In this document: in pieces, positions 51,703 to 59,872 of the stretch | Layout of the letters: each line of letters opens with the position of its first letter | How positions within the stretch are numbered: the stretch's first letter is position 1 | From: Cellvibrio sp. | GTDB taxonomy: Bacteria; Pseudomonadota; Gammaproteobacteria; Pseudomonadales; Cellvibrionaceae | Direction of reading: 5' to 3' | Assembly: GCA_016712405.1 (NCBI GenBank) | Contig: JADJRD010000014.1 | Span: forward strand, 372,001-436,000 | DNA: 64,000 nucleotides | Translations under genes and position numbers: made by a program | Notes under the pieces: generated by a model | The model's database searches: none | What the model saw: the letters and a program-made list of their open reading frames with translations, nothing else | Told to the model about the DNA's origin: nothing

Positions 51703-53964
51703 CTAACTCATATCCTGTGCATCCACATCAATCGACCAGCGCACGCGGTGATTCAACGCGCTGGCTTCGAGTTCCAGTGCTAATTTGGAAAGTAAAGTTT
51801 GTAATAATTTTCGTTGATTGCTGTTGATGTGTAGTTGATAGCGAAATCTGTCGCCGCGTTTTTCCATCATCGCAGGCAATGGGCCGAGATAATTCAATTC
51901 AGAAGATGATGGCTGAATTTTTTGTGCGAGGGATAAAGCTAGTCGCAAAAATTCCAGTGCGATTTCCGGACGTTTACTTTCGGCGCGTAATAAGGCGAGA
52001 TGACGAAAGGGGGGTAATTGTTGTTTTAATCTTTCTTTTAAAATTAACTCGCCCATAGCGTGATAGCCCGAATGAGTTAATGTTTGCAACCAAGGATGAT
52101 CTATATGCAAGCTTTGCACTATTACGTGACCGTTTTTTTCAGCGCGACCTGCGCGACCTGCCACTTGCAACAATAATTGCCCCATGCGTTCTATGCCGCG
52201 AAAATCGGTGCTGAAAAGTCCTGCGTCTGCATCCAGAATGACGACTAAAGTTACATTGGGAAAGTGATGTCCCTTCGCCAACATTTGTGTGCCAATCAAA
52301 ATACAGGGATCACCTTGATGTACGGGTTCGAGTAATCGATTGAGCGAATTTTTTTGTCGTGTGGCATCGCGATCAATACGAATCACCGGCGTATTCGGAA
52401 ACGCTTGTCGTAAAGTTTCTTCGCTGCGTTCCGTTCCTTGACCCAAAGGATGCAGTCTTGAGCTTTTACAATTTGGACAATTTTTTGGAATACCGCGTTG
52501 ATGATCGCAATGATGACAATGTAAATGCGCGGGTGATTGATGCAGCGTCATACGCGCATCGCAATAACGACAATCTGCCATCCATCCGCAATCCTGACAC
52601 TCCAGCGTCGGTGCATAACCGCGACGATTTAAAAACACTAACACTTGTTCGTTTCGATTGAGCGTTTTGCTGATGCTGTCGAGTGTGAGTGGCGATAATC
52701 CTTCATCCAATTGTTGCCCGCGAATATCCAGCAAATGAATTTGAGGTGGTTTGGCATTGCCTGCGCGTTGGGTTAAGCGTAAATGCTGATAGCGTTTTTG
52801 TTGCGCGTTGTGCAAAGTTTCCAGCGAAGGTGTGGCTGATCCCAGAATTAAGGGAATATTTAATTTATGTGCGCGTACTACGGCCAAATCGCGTGCGGAA
52901 TAACGAAATCCTTCTTGTTGTTTGAAGGATAAATCGTGTTCTTCATCCAAAATAATCATGCCGGGATTTTTCAGCGGTGTAAAAATCGCGGAGCGTGTGC
53001 CGATAATAATTTTTGCTGTGCCATTTTTCGCATCCATCCAGGCATCGAGTCGTTCCCGATCATTCAAGCCGGAGTGTAAAGCGGCAATAGGAACATTAAA
53101 TCGTCGCAAAAAACGCGAGAGTGTTTGCGGTGTTAAACCAATTTCCGGAACCAACACCAAGGCTTGTTTTCCATCACACAAGCAGCGCTCTATGGCTTGC
53201 AAATAAATTTCGGTTTTGCCGCTGCCAGTGGTGCCATCTAATAAATAAGTGGCAAATGATTCAACTTGAATTTGTTGGAGTGCGGTGAGTTGTTCCGGGT
53301 TTAAATCCAGCGGTTTTTCTTTTAGAAATTGATTATTGGTGATGCAGAAGGGTTCCGCATTTTCCGATTTGGTTTGCTCGGGAATATAAGTTTCTATCAA
53401 GCCTCTATCGATCAGGGCTTTGATAATGGTTGAGCTTATTTCTAAGGTATCAATTTCCGCGCGGCTCAAATTATTGTGTTGCTGTAATGCAGATAAAAGA
53501 ACGGCTTGTTTGCGTGCGCGCTTGAGTGCGCCTTCCGGTAGACCTTTGCCTTCTGTCGTTAAGCGGTAGCGAGGTTCATGCTGACTTTTTTGCCATTGGC
53601 CTTGTCGCAAAAGAGCGGGCAGTGCGGTGCTGATGGCGTCGCCAATCGGGCATTGGTAATAGTCAGCTGCCCAAAGGCAGAGTGAGAGCTGTTCGTCGTC
53701 CAGGGCTTGTTCTGGTCCCAGCCATTCGGTTGCAGGGCGTAATTTCTCAATCGGGATATCGGTGTGAGATTTGATCTCCAGTAGCAATCCAACCATCGAC
53801 TGATTACCAAAAGGCACACGAAATAATTGCCCAGGTTGCCAATCCTGATCCTGTTCTGGGGGGCTATTTGCTGGAGCCAAATAGTCGAAACGACGGCGCA
53901 GAGGCGTTGGCAGAGCAAGACTCAGGATGCGGGGAGGCTGATTTTGAGGTGGGGGTTGGCTCAT
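51703..53964 (-). CDS. priA: Primosomal protein N' (replication restart helicase)
   Basis: PriA reloads the replisome at stalled forks. The 753-residue helicase has an N-terminal DNA-binding domain ('LALPTPLRRRFDYLAP', 'RVPFGNQSMVGLL'), the Walker A 'LLDGTTGSGKTEIYLQ', the DEEH box 'MIILDEEHDLSFKQQEG', and a zinc-binding insertion with paired Cys ('CQDCGWMADCRYCDARM', 'HCHHCDHQRGIPKNCPNC'). Helicase motifs V and VI appear in 'GTQMLAKGHHFPNVTLV' and 'LLQVAGRAGRAEKNG'. In pseudomonads argS would be next to it; here an esterase gene is. Confidence 0.97.
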   Translation of the reverse strand: MSQPPPQNQPPRILSLALPTPLRRRFDYLAPANSPPEQDQDWQPGQLFRVPFGNQSMVGLLLEIKSHTDIPIEKLRPATEWLGPEQALDDEQLSLCLWAADYYQCPIGDAISTALPALLRQGQWQKSQHEPRYRLTTEGKGLPEGALKRARKQAVLLSALQQHNNLSRAEIDTLEISSTIIKALIDRGLIETYIPEQTKSENAEPFCITNNQFLKEKPLDLNPEQLTALQQIQVESFATYLLDGTTGSGKTEIYLQAIERCLCDGKQALVLVPEIGLTPQTLSRFLRRFNVPIAALHSGLNDRERLDAWMDAKNGTAKIIIGTRSAIFTPLKNPGMIILDEEHDLSFKQQEGFRYSARDLAVVRAHKLNIPLILGSATPSLETLHNAQQKRYQHLRLTQRAGNAKPPQIHLLDIRGQQLDEGLSPLTLDSISKTLNRNEQVLVFLNRRGYAPTLECQDCGWMADCRYCDARMTLHQSPAHLHCHHCDHQRGIPKNCPNCKSSRLHPLGQGTERSEETLRQAFPNTPVIRIDRDATRQKNSLNRLLEPVHQGDPCILIGTQMLAKGHHFPNVTLVVILDADAGLFSTDFRGIERMGQLLLQVAGRAGRAEKNGHVIVQSLHIDHPWLQTLTHSGYHAMGELILKERLKQQLPPFRHLALLRAESKRPEIALEFLRLALSLAQKIQPSSSELNYLGPLPAMMEKRGDRFRYQLHINSNQRKLLQTLLSKLALELEASALNHRVRWSIDVDAQDMS

Positions 53965-54037
53965 TCAGGTAATTCAATCGCAAATCAAAACGCACAGCAT
54001 AAGCCAAAGCAGTCCAGGCTGCAGGCGCTTTTTCTAC

Positions 54038-54065
54038 TTGCCTTATAGGCCAAGTCTGGTAGTAT
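54038..54065 (+). promoter_or_regulatory. Promoter of rpmE
   Basis: TTGCCT (54038-54043), a 16-base spacer and TAGTAT (54060-54065) form a sigma-70-like promoter about 76 bases before the rpmE start codon. Confidence 0.55.
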
Positions 54066-54141
54066 CGCGCCTCCCAAAAACGACCCTGGTGCGGTACCCG
54101 GCAATTGATCGGGCGGCGGCACAACATTAAAGGCCAAAATC

Positions 54142-54363
54142 ATGAAAGCAGATATCCATCCAAATTACGTTGAAGTTGCTGTCAACTGCAGTTGTGGCAA
54201 TAGCTTCAAAACCCGTTCTACTATTGGTAAAGATTTCCACGTTGACGTGTGTGGTTCATGCCACCCCTTCTACACAGGTAAACAAAAAATCGTTGATACC
54301 GGTGGTCGTATTGATCGCTTTACCAAACGTTTTGGTAGCCGTATTGCAACCAAGAAGGATTAA
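54142..54363 (+). CDS. rpmE: 50S ribosomal protein L31 (zinc-binding form)
   Basis: A 73-residue ribosomal protein. It has the zinc ligands of the C+ form: Cys16 and Cys18 in 'VNCSCGNSF', Cys37 and Cys40 in 'VDVCGSCHPFYTG'. The start 'MKADIHPNY' is the family N-terminus. It is a single-gene unit with its own promoter and a strong terminator shared with ponA, and sits beside priA as in pseudomonads. Confidence 0.97.
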   Translation: MKADIHPNYVEVAVNCSCGNSFKTRSTIGKDFHVDVCGSCHPFYTGKQKIVDTGGRIDRFTKRFGSRIATKKD

Positions 54364-54391
54364 TTTAGAAAGATTTAATTTCTTTTAAATA

Positions 54392-54426
54392 AAAAGGCCG
54401 CAAGTTTTTTGCTTGCGGCCTTTTTA
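54392..54426. terminator. Bidirectional rho-independent terminator between rpmE and ponA
   Basis: AAAAA-GGCCGCAAG-TTTTTTG-CTTGCGGCC-TTTTTAT: a perfect 9-bp GC-rich stem (54396-54404 / 54412-54420) with A-tract before and T-tract after, so it can end transcription from both convergent genes. Confidence 0.95.
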
Positions 54427-54451
54427 TTGCGTTGAATTTTAGTATAAATAT

Positions 54452-56878
54452 TTAAAATAATTCATCGGGCAGTGTGGTTTGCTCTTCAATAATATCGTCA
54501 TTTCCACCCGCTGAAGTTCGGCCCGTATCTTCTCCTAAAAATACCTCAAATATTGCATCTGTATCCCCCGGCAAGGCGGGCTTTCCGGTCGCCGGGTTAA
54601 TGCGTAAGGTTACAATTCCATCAGGCTGCCGTGGCAATTCGTCGGGGGCACCATCCAGTGCAACCCCCATATAATCAATCCAGATTGGCAAAGCGGCAGA
54701 GCTGCCGAATTCTCGCCGACCTAGGGGTGTGTTTTGATCAAAGCCAACCCAAACACTGGTTGCAACTTTAGGGCTATAACCTGAAAACCAAGTATCTCTT
54801 GGGCCGTTGGTGGTGCCTGTTTTTCCTGCGAGATCATTACGTTTTAGTTGTAATGCCAAGCGACCAGTACCACGCTTGACTACATCTTTCAGCATGGAAT
54901 CCATTAAATAGGCGATGCGTTTATCAATAATTCTCGGCGCATCATTTTCGTTGTTGCTATTGGGGAGTGGCGGCATTTCTACACCGTTTTCTGTGTAGAT
55001 GGGTGTTGGTAATGGCTCCTCACAAACACGACAAACTTTATGGGGCTTCGCTTCAAAAACAATTTCACCTTTTGCGTTTTCAATTCGAGTAATCAAATAA
55101 GGTGTAATTTTATAGCCGCCATTTGCGAAAGCGGAGTAGGCGGTGACCATTTGCAAAGGGGTGGCTTCATGAGTGCCTAGAGCCATAGTGAGATCGCGTG
55201 TAAATTCCTTAGAGTTAAAACCAAAACGATCAAAGCTATCCAAAGCGGTTTGAATGCCCATCATTTGTAATAGTCTGATGGAAACCAAATTGCGGGAACG
55301 ATAGAGGGCTTGTCGTAAGCGCACGGGGCCCATAAATTTTCCGTCATCATTTTCGGGACGCCAATCTTTTCCTGATCCAGTATTTTCTATCACTATGGGT
55401 GCATCATTGATAATGGATGCGGGTGTATATCCATTCTCGAGAGCGGCAGTATAAATTAAGGGTTTAAAGCTTGATCCAGGTTGACGAAAACCTTGCGTAG
55501 CACGATTGTAGTGACTTTGTTTAAAATCAAATCCGCCCACTAATGCTTTAATTGCACCGTCTTCTGGATCAATAGAAACCAGAGCTGATTGTGCTGCTGG
55601 AACCTGACTGAATACCCATTGGTTGTCAGTATTTTTGTTCAGGCGAATGACATCACCTTTCTTCAAAAATTTAGCAGCAGAAACATAAGCGGCACCGCGA
55701 CTATTTTCGTTGATGTAGGGGCGCACATCAGACAGACCTTGCTCCCAAGTAATTTCGTTTTGTTCCCCGTTCGCAAACATAGTTATGATTGATTTTTCTT
55801 TTACTTCCAAGACTGCAGCGGGCTCCAATCCTCCAAGAGAGTCAATGTCCTGTAGTTTATCTTGCCAATCTGTAAAATCAGGTTCGATGGATTCAGTAAA
55901 GTTTTTTTCCGGGCCGCGATAGCCATGACGTTTATCGTAATCCACTAGGCCTTTAATTACTGCTTGTTGCGCGGTTAGTTGCAGTTTGCTATCTACACTG
56001 GTAAATACTTTTAATCCATCTGTGTAAGTTGCTTGTCCGAAATTATCCAGGATTTCCTGGCGTGCCATCTCGGCAATGAAAGGGGCATCAACATCAAATT
56101 GAGTGCCATGATAACTGGCAGTGTTGGGTGAGGTAATATTGGCCACATAGGCATCTTTGTCTAAGTGCCCAAGCTCAAACATTCGTCCCAATATCCAATT
56201 TCGTCGAGCCATTGATCGCTTGGGATTTGCAAGCGGATTTAATTTGGAGGGGGCAGCCAGGGTGCCGACAATAGAGGCATATTCAGCGGCGGTGAGTTGG
56301 GTGATGTCCTTTCCATAATAAATCATCGCCGCAGATTGAATGCCATAAGCGCCTTTTCCAAAAAACATTTTGTTGTTAAATAATTCCAGAATTTCTTCTT
56401 TGGTGAATCTTCGTTCAATTTGAACGGATAAAAGAATTTCGTTTATTTTTCGGGTGAATTTTTGATCGCGCGACAGAAAAAAATCTCGCGCTAATTGCTG
56501 GGTAATTGTACTTCCACCTGATTGAATCGCACCTGATTTCAATATTTGTGAAGCTGCGCGCAACATCCCTTTTAGAGAAACGCCATGATGGCTGAAGAAT
56601 TCAGCATCCTCCGCAGAAAGAAGCGCTTTTAAGTAAAGCGGTGGAATTTGTTCATAGGTTAATGGGGTGCGACGTTGTTCACCAAACTCACCGATTAACT
56701 TGTGATCACTTGAATAAATGCGAAGTGGGGTCTGTAATTGTACTTGCCGCAAGCTGTCAACCGAAGGCAATTTAGGGGCCAAATAGAGATAAAGCCCTGC
56801 AGTTGTCACCAAGGTAACACTTAAACCGGTTAGTAACAGCCACAAAATGATACCGAGTATGGATTTTTTACTGAACAT
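54452..56878 (-). CDS. ponA: Penicillin-binding protein 1A (glycosyltransferase/transpeptidase)
   Basis: PBP1A polymerises and cross-links peptidoglycan. After one membrane helix, the glycosyltransferase domain shows 'LLSAEDAEFFSHHGVSLKG', 'GGSTITQQLARDFFLSRDQK' and 'KEEILELFNNKMFFGKGAYG'. The transpeptidase domain has 'QPGSSFKPLIYTAAL' (SxxK), 'SRNLVS' (SxN) and 'LAGKTGTTNGP' (KTG). A PCB-OB-type insert lies between. I choose ATG 56878 ('MFSKKS') because the upstream ATG at 56929 overlaps a TATAAT promoter box. The gene is divergent from pilM, the usual pseudomonad arrangement. Confidence 0.95.
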   Translation of the reverse strand: MFSKKSILGIILWLLLTGLSVTLVTTAGLYLYLAPKLPSVDSLRQVQLQTPLRIYSSDHKLIGEFGEQRRTPLTYEQIPPLYLKALLSAEDAEFFSHHGVSLKGMLRAASQILKSGAIQSGGSTITQQLARDFFLSRDQKFTRKINEILLSVQIERRFTKEEILELFNNKMFFGKGAYGIQSAAMIYYGKDITQLTAAEYASIVGTLAAPSKLNPLANPKRSMARRNWILGRMFELGHLDKDAYVANITSPNTASYHGTQFDVDAPFIAEMARQEILDNFGQATYTDGLKVFTSVDSKLQLTAQQAVIKGLVDYDKRHGYRGPEKNFTESIEPDFTDWQDKLQDIDSLGGLEPAAVLEVKEKSIITMFANGEQNEITWEQGLSDVRPYINENSRGAAYVSAAKFLKKGDVIRLNKNTDNQWVFSQVPAAQSALVSIDPEDGAIKALVGGFDFKQSHYNRATQGFRQPGSSFKPLIYTAALENGYTPASIINDAPIVIENTGSGKDWRPENDDGKFMGPVRLRQALYRSRNLVSIRLLQMMGIQTALDSFDRFGFNSKEFTRDLTMALGTHEATPLQMVTAYSAFANGGYKITPYLITRIENAKGEIVFEAKPHKVCRVCEEPLPTPIYTENGVEMPPLPNSNNENDAPRIIDKRIAYLMDSMLKDVVKRGTGRLALQLKRNDLAGKTGTTNGPRDTWFSGYSPKVATSVWVGFDQNTPLGRREFGSSAALPIWIDYMGVALDGAPDELPRQPDGIVTLRINPATGKPALPGDTDAIFEVFLGEDTGRTSAGGNDDIIEEQTTLPDELF

Positions 56879-56927
56879 TTTTTCTATACGAATTAATAGG
56901 TTAGCGAAATACTGCAGGTTGTAAGGC

Positions 56928-56933
56928 ATTATA
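56928..56933 (-). promoter_or_regulatory. -10 box of ponA
   Basis: TATAAT on the minus strand, 50 bases before ATG 56878. It overlaps the alternative upstream start codon, which supports the shorter PBP1A. No strong -35 is visible at the ideal distance; TTGATA lies 21 bases further upstream. Confidence 0.5.
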
Positions 56934-56968
56934 CGGGCTTTTTAACTGTTTACATATCAATTGCTTTG

Positions 56969-56996
56969 TTGCAGGCTTAAGTTAAAGTGCTATAAC
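56969..56996 (+). promoter_or_regulatory. Promoter of the pilMNOPQ operon
   Basis: TTGCAG (56969-56974), 16 bases and TATAAC (56991-56996) form a sigma-70-like promoter 37 bases before the pilM start. It faces away from the ponA -10 box in the same intergenic region. Confidence 0.6.
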
Positions 56997-57032
56997 ATAA
57001 ACAACGTCTAAGTTACGGAAATAGATAGAAAA

Positions 57033-58100
57033 ATGGGCATTCTAAGTTTCCTTGATAAAAAAGCTAAGCCGGTTGTAGGGCTGGATATCAGTTCTACCTC
57101 GGTCAAGCTCCTGGAGCTGACTCGAAGTGGTGATCGTTACCGCGTTGAGGCTTACGCTGTTAAACCACTGCCTCCAAATGCAGTGGTTGAGAAGAATATT
57201 GCTGATCCTGCAGCGGTAGCTGAGGTGATTAAAGCATTAATCAAACAATCGAAATGTAAATCCAAATTTGCAGCCGTTGCGGTTGCCGGGTCGGCAGTCA
57301 TTACAAAAGTAATTGATATGCCTGCGGACTTGAATGAAGACGCAATGGAAAACCAAATCATTGCCGAATCGGATCAATACATTCCTTTCCCTCTTGAAGA
57401 GGTTTTAATTGACTGGGAAGTGCGGGGTGTTTCACCTCGTAATCCAGAGCAGGTTGAAGTGCTTCTTGCGGCGTGTCGGCGAGAAAACGTAGAGGTGCGT
57501 CAGCAGGTTCTTGCTGAGGCAGAATTGGCGGCTGAGAAAGTTGATATCGAAGTTTATTGCATGGAACGGGCTTTCGAGATGATTGCCGAACAGTTGGAGG
57601 ATCAGGGCGGTCAGGTGGTCGCAGTTGTCGATATAGGTGCATCCATGACCACATTAAGTGTCATTGTGGATGGTAAAACGGTTTATACCCGCGAACAGCT
57701 TTTTGGTGGTAAGCAACTCACAGAAGAAATTCAGCGTCGATATGGATTGTCGCGTGAAGAGGCTGGCTTGGCTAAAAAACAAGGCGGATTACCGGATGAT
57801 TATGAGATGGAAGTATTGGCTCCATTTAAAGAATCAGTCGTTCAACAAGTCACACGCTCCTTGCAGTTTTTCTTTTCTGCAAGTCAATACAACGATGTTG
57901 ATTACATTATTCTTGCGGGCGGTGTTGCCTCCTTGGAAGGTCTGAGTGGTTTGATTGAAGAGAAGATAGGAACTCAAACTTTGGTTGCAAATCCTTTTGC
58001 AAGAATGTCGGTTTCATCTCGTGTAAACGCCGTGGCTCTCGCAAATGATGCGCCTTCACTGATGATTGTGACCGGCTTGGCAATGAGGAGTTTCGACTAA
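57033..58100 (+). CDS. pilM: Type IV pilus alignment protein PilM
   Basis: PilM is a cytoplasmic actin-like ATPase that binds the N-terminal tail of PilN and links the pilus motor to the alignment complex. The 355-residue protein has 'PVVGLDISSTSVKLLELT' (first phosphate loop), 'VVAVVDIGASMTTLSVIVDG' (second loop, in part) and 'YIILAGGVASLEGLSGLI' (adenosine region). It starts the pilMNOPQ operon behind its own promoter. Its stop overlaps the start of pilN. Confidence 0.95.
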   Translation: MGILSFLDKKAKPVVGLDISSTSVKLLELTRSGDRYRVEAYAVKPLPPNAVVEKNIADPAAVAEVIKALIKQSKCKSKFAAVAVAGSAVITKVIDMPADLNEDAMENQIIAESDQYIPFPLEEVLIDWEVRGVSPRNPEQVEVLLAACRRENVEVRQQVLAEAELAAEKVDIEVYCMERAFEMIAEQLEDQGGQVVAVVDIGASMTTLSVIVDGKTVYTREQLFGGKQLTEEIQRRYGLSREEAGLAKKQGGLPDDYEMEVLAPFKESVVQQVTRSLQFFFSASQYNDVDYIILAGGVASLEGLSGLIEEKIGTQTLVANPFARMSVSSRVNAVALANDAPSLMIVTGLAMRSFD

Positions 58101-58690
58101 TGGCAAAGATTAACTTATTGCCCTGGCGTCAGGCATATCGCGAAGAGAAGAAACGAGAGTTTGTTTCTATATTGATAGGTGTTTTTTTGCTTTCATGTTT
58201 GGTTTCCTATATTTGGGTGTCAAGTGTTGAGTCTGCTATAGAAAATCAAAATTCTAGAAATGCTAAGCTAAATGCTGAGATTGCAAAATTGGAGTTGCAA
58301 GTTAAGGAGATCGCTGAAATAAAAAAAGTGAGAGCAGATCTATTAGCAAGAATCAAAGTTATTCAGGATTTGGAAGGAACCCGTCCAGTGATTGTTCGGT
58401 ATTTTGATGATTTTGTTCGCGCTATTCCTGACGGAGTTTTTATTTCATCTATGGATAAGAAAGGAAATGCTATTACCTTGGTTGGTGTTGCAGAGTCGTA
58501 CAATAGAGTCGCTGCGTTTATGCGTAATTTGGATGAGTCTGAATGGTTTGCTGATCCTAAATTATCATCGGTGACGGCAGCTCCGGCAGAGGGAGAGCAA
58601 GCCAATAGTTTCCGTATGACAGTGATGGCGACGCAGCCAGAACTAACGTCTGACCTTGGCAGTTCTCCTAAAACGGGAGTAAAAAAATAA
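58100..58690 (+). CDS. pilN: Type IV pilus alignment protein PilN
   Basis: A 196-residue inner-membrane protein. The short cytoplasmic tail 'MAKINLLPWRQAYREEKK' contains the conserved INLLPWR motif that binds PilM. One membrane helix ('FVSILIGVFLLSCLVSYIWV') is followed by a periplasmic coiled coil and a ferredoxin-like domain ('GVFISSMDKKGNAITLVGVA'). It overlaps pilM and pilO by one base each. Confidence 0.95.
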   Translation: MAKINLLPWRQAYREEKKREFVSILIGVFLLSCLVSYIWVSSVESAIENQNSRNAKLNAEIAKLELQVKEIAEIKKVRADLLARIKVIQDLEGTRPVIVRYFDDFVRAIPDGVFISSMDKKGNAITLVGVAESYNRVAAFMRNLDESEWFADPKLSSVTAAPAEGEQANSFRMTVMATQPELTSDLGSSPKTGVKK

Positions 58691-59343
58691 TGTCCTTTGA
58701 AACCACATGGCAACAAATTAAAGATTTTGATCTGAGCGATATCGACTTTAATCGTGCAGGGGTTTGGCCCTTACCTGGTAAGGTGTTTGTTTGTTTGTTG
58801 ATCTTATTTTGCATTCTGCTTGGCGCTTATTATGTTTGGGTTATGGGTTTAAAGGAGGAGCTGCTTTCTGTTGAATCAAAAGAGATTTCCTTAAAGAAAA
58901 CTTTTGAGGAAAAAAGTTACGAAGCAGCAAACTTGGATGCTTACAAATTACAAATGGAAGAAATGAGAGCTACATTTGATAAGCTGCTTTCAAGATTACC
59001 GCAGAAAACAGAAATTGCTGGTTTGTTAGAAGATATTGGCGCTAAGGGTAGGGAAAGTGGGTTGGTAATCAATAATTTGGGTATTCAGTCGGAAGTGGTT
59101 TCTGATTACTATATAGAGGTACCAATAGGTATCGAAGTTAAAGGCGGTTATCACGATTTAGGTGGTTTTGTAAGTGGTGTTGCTTCATTGCCTCGTATTG
59201 TAACTTTACATGACTTTTCTATTAATCGTCCTAATAAGGGGCTTTCACTGCAAATGAATATTTTGGCCAAGACTTATCGGTACAAGGCCATTGAGTCAGC
59301 GAGCCAGAATGTAAAAAAAGGGAAAGGGAGGACGCGTAAATGA
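58690..59343 (+). CDS. pilO: Type IV pilus alignment protein PilO
   Basis: A 217-residue partner of PilN with the same layout: cytoplasmic tail, one membrane helix ('VFVCLLILFCILLGAYYVWV'), a coiled coil ('LKKTFEEKSYEAANLDAY') and a periplasmic domain ('LPRIVTLHDFSINR', 'GGYHDLGGFVSGVASL'). It heterodimerises with PilN in known systems and binds PilP. It overlaps pilP by four bases. Confidence 0.94.
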   Translation: MSFETTWQQIKDFDLSDIDFNRAGVWPLPGKVFVCLLILFCILLGAYYVWVMGLKEELLSVESKEISLKKTFEEKSYEAANLDAYKLQMEEMRATFDKLLSRLPQKTEIAGLLEDIGAKGRESGLVINNLGIQSEVVSDYYIEVPIGIEVKGGYHDLGGFVSGVASLPRIVTLHDFSINRPNKGLSLQMNILAKTYRYKAIESASQNVKKGKGRTRK

Positions 59344-59867
59344 AGTCGGTTAAATGGTTGGTTTTAATCACTTTCGCAACTTTACTGGTTGCCTGCAGTT
59401 TGGATAATAAACATCAGGATTTGGACGACTATATAGCTGAAACCCAAAAAAGGCCCTCTGGAGAAATTCCTGATTTGCCACCATTTGTTCCTTATCAACC
59501 ATTTGTCTATTCGGCGTCAACCCTGCGGAGCCCTTTTGAAAAGCCTGTTCTGGTCGATGAAAATACTCTAAAGGGTGGGCGAACAGTGGTCCCGGACTTC
59601 ACTCGTGCCCCTGAGTATTTAGAGGAGTTCAATATCACGTCACTGAAAATGGTTGGTACTGTTACTTGGAGTGGTGGGGTTTGGGCCTTAATTGATAATT
59701 CTCAAGGAAGTGTTGTGAAGGCCAGAGTTGGGAATTATATGGGAAAAAATCATGGCAAGATTGTCTCGGTAACTGCCAATCAAATTGAGGTTATGGAGAT
59801 GGTGTCGAATGGTGTAGGTGGTTGGGTTGAAAACCCGCGTGTTATTAAATTGGATGAGAAGGAATAA
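59340..59867 (+). CDS. pilP: Type IV pilus lipoprotein PilP
   Basis: A 175-residue lipoprotein with lipobox 'FATLLVACSLDNK'. The disordered N-terminal linker ('PPFVPYQPFVYSASTLRSPF') binds PilNO in characterised complexes. The C-terminal beta domain ('LKMVGTVTWSGGVWALIDN', 'VVKARVGNYMGKNHGKIVSV') contacts the secretin PilQ. It overlaps pilO and ends five bases before pilQ. Confidence 0.94.
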   Translation: MKSVKWLVLITFATLLVACSLDNKHQDLDDYIAETQKRPSGEIPDLPPFVPYQPFVYSASTLRSPFEKPVLVDENTLKGGRTVVPDFTRAPEYLEEFNITSLKMVGTVTWSGGVWALIDNSQGSVVKARVGNYMGKNHGKIVSVTANQIEVMEMVSNGVGGWVENPRVIKLDEKE

Positions 59868-59872
59868 GCAAA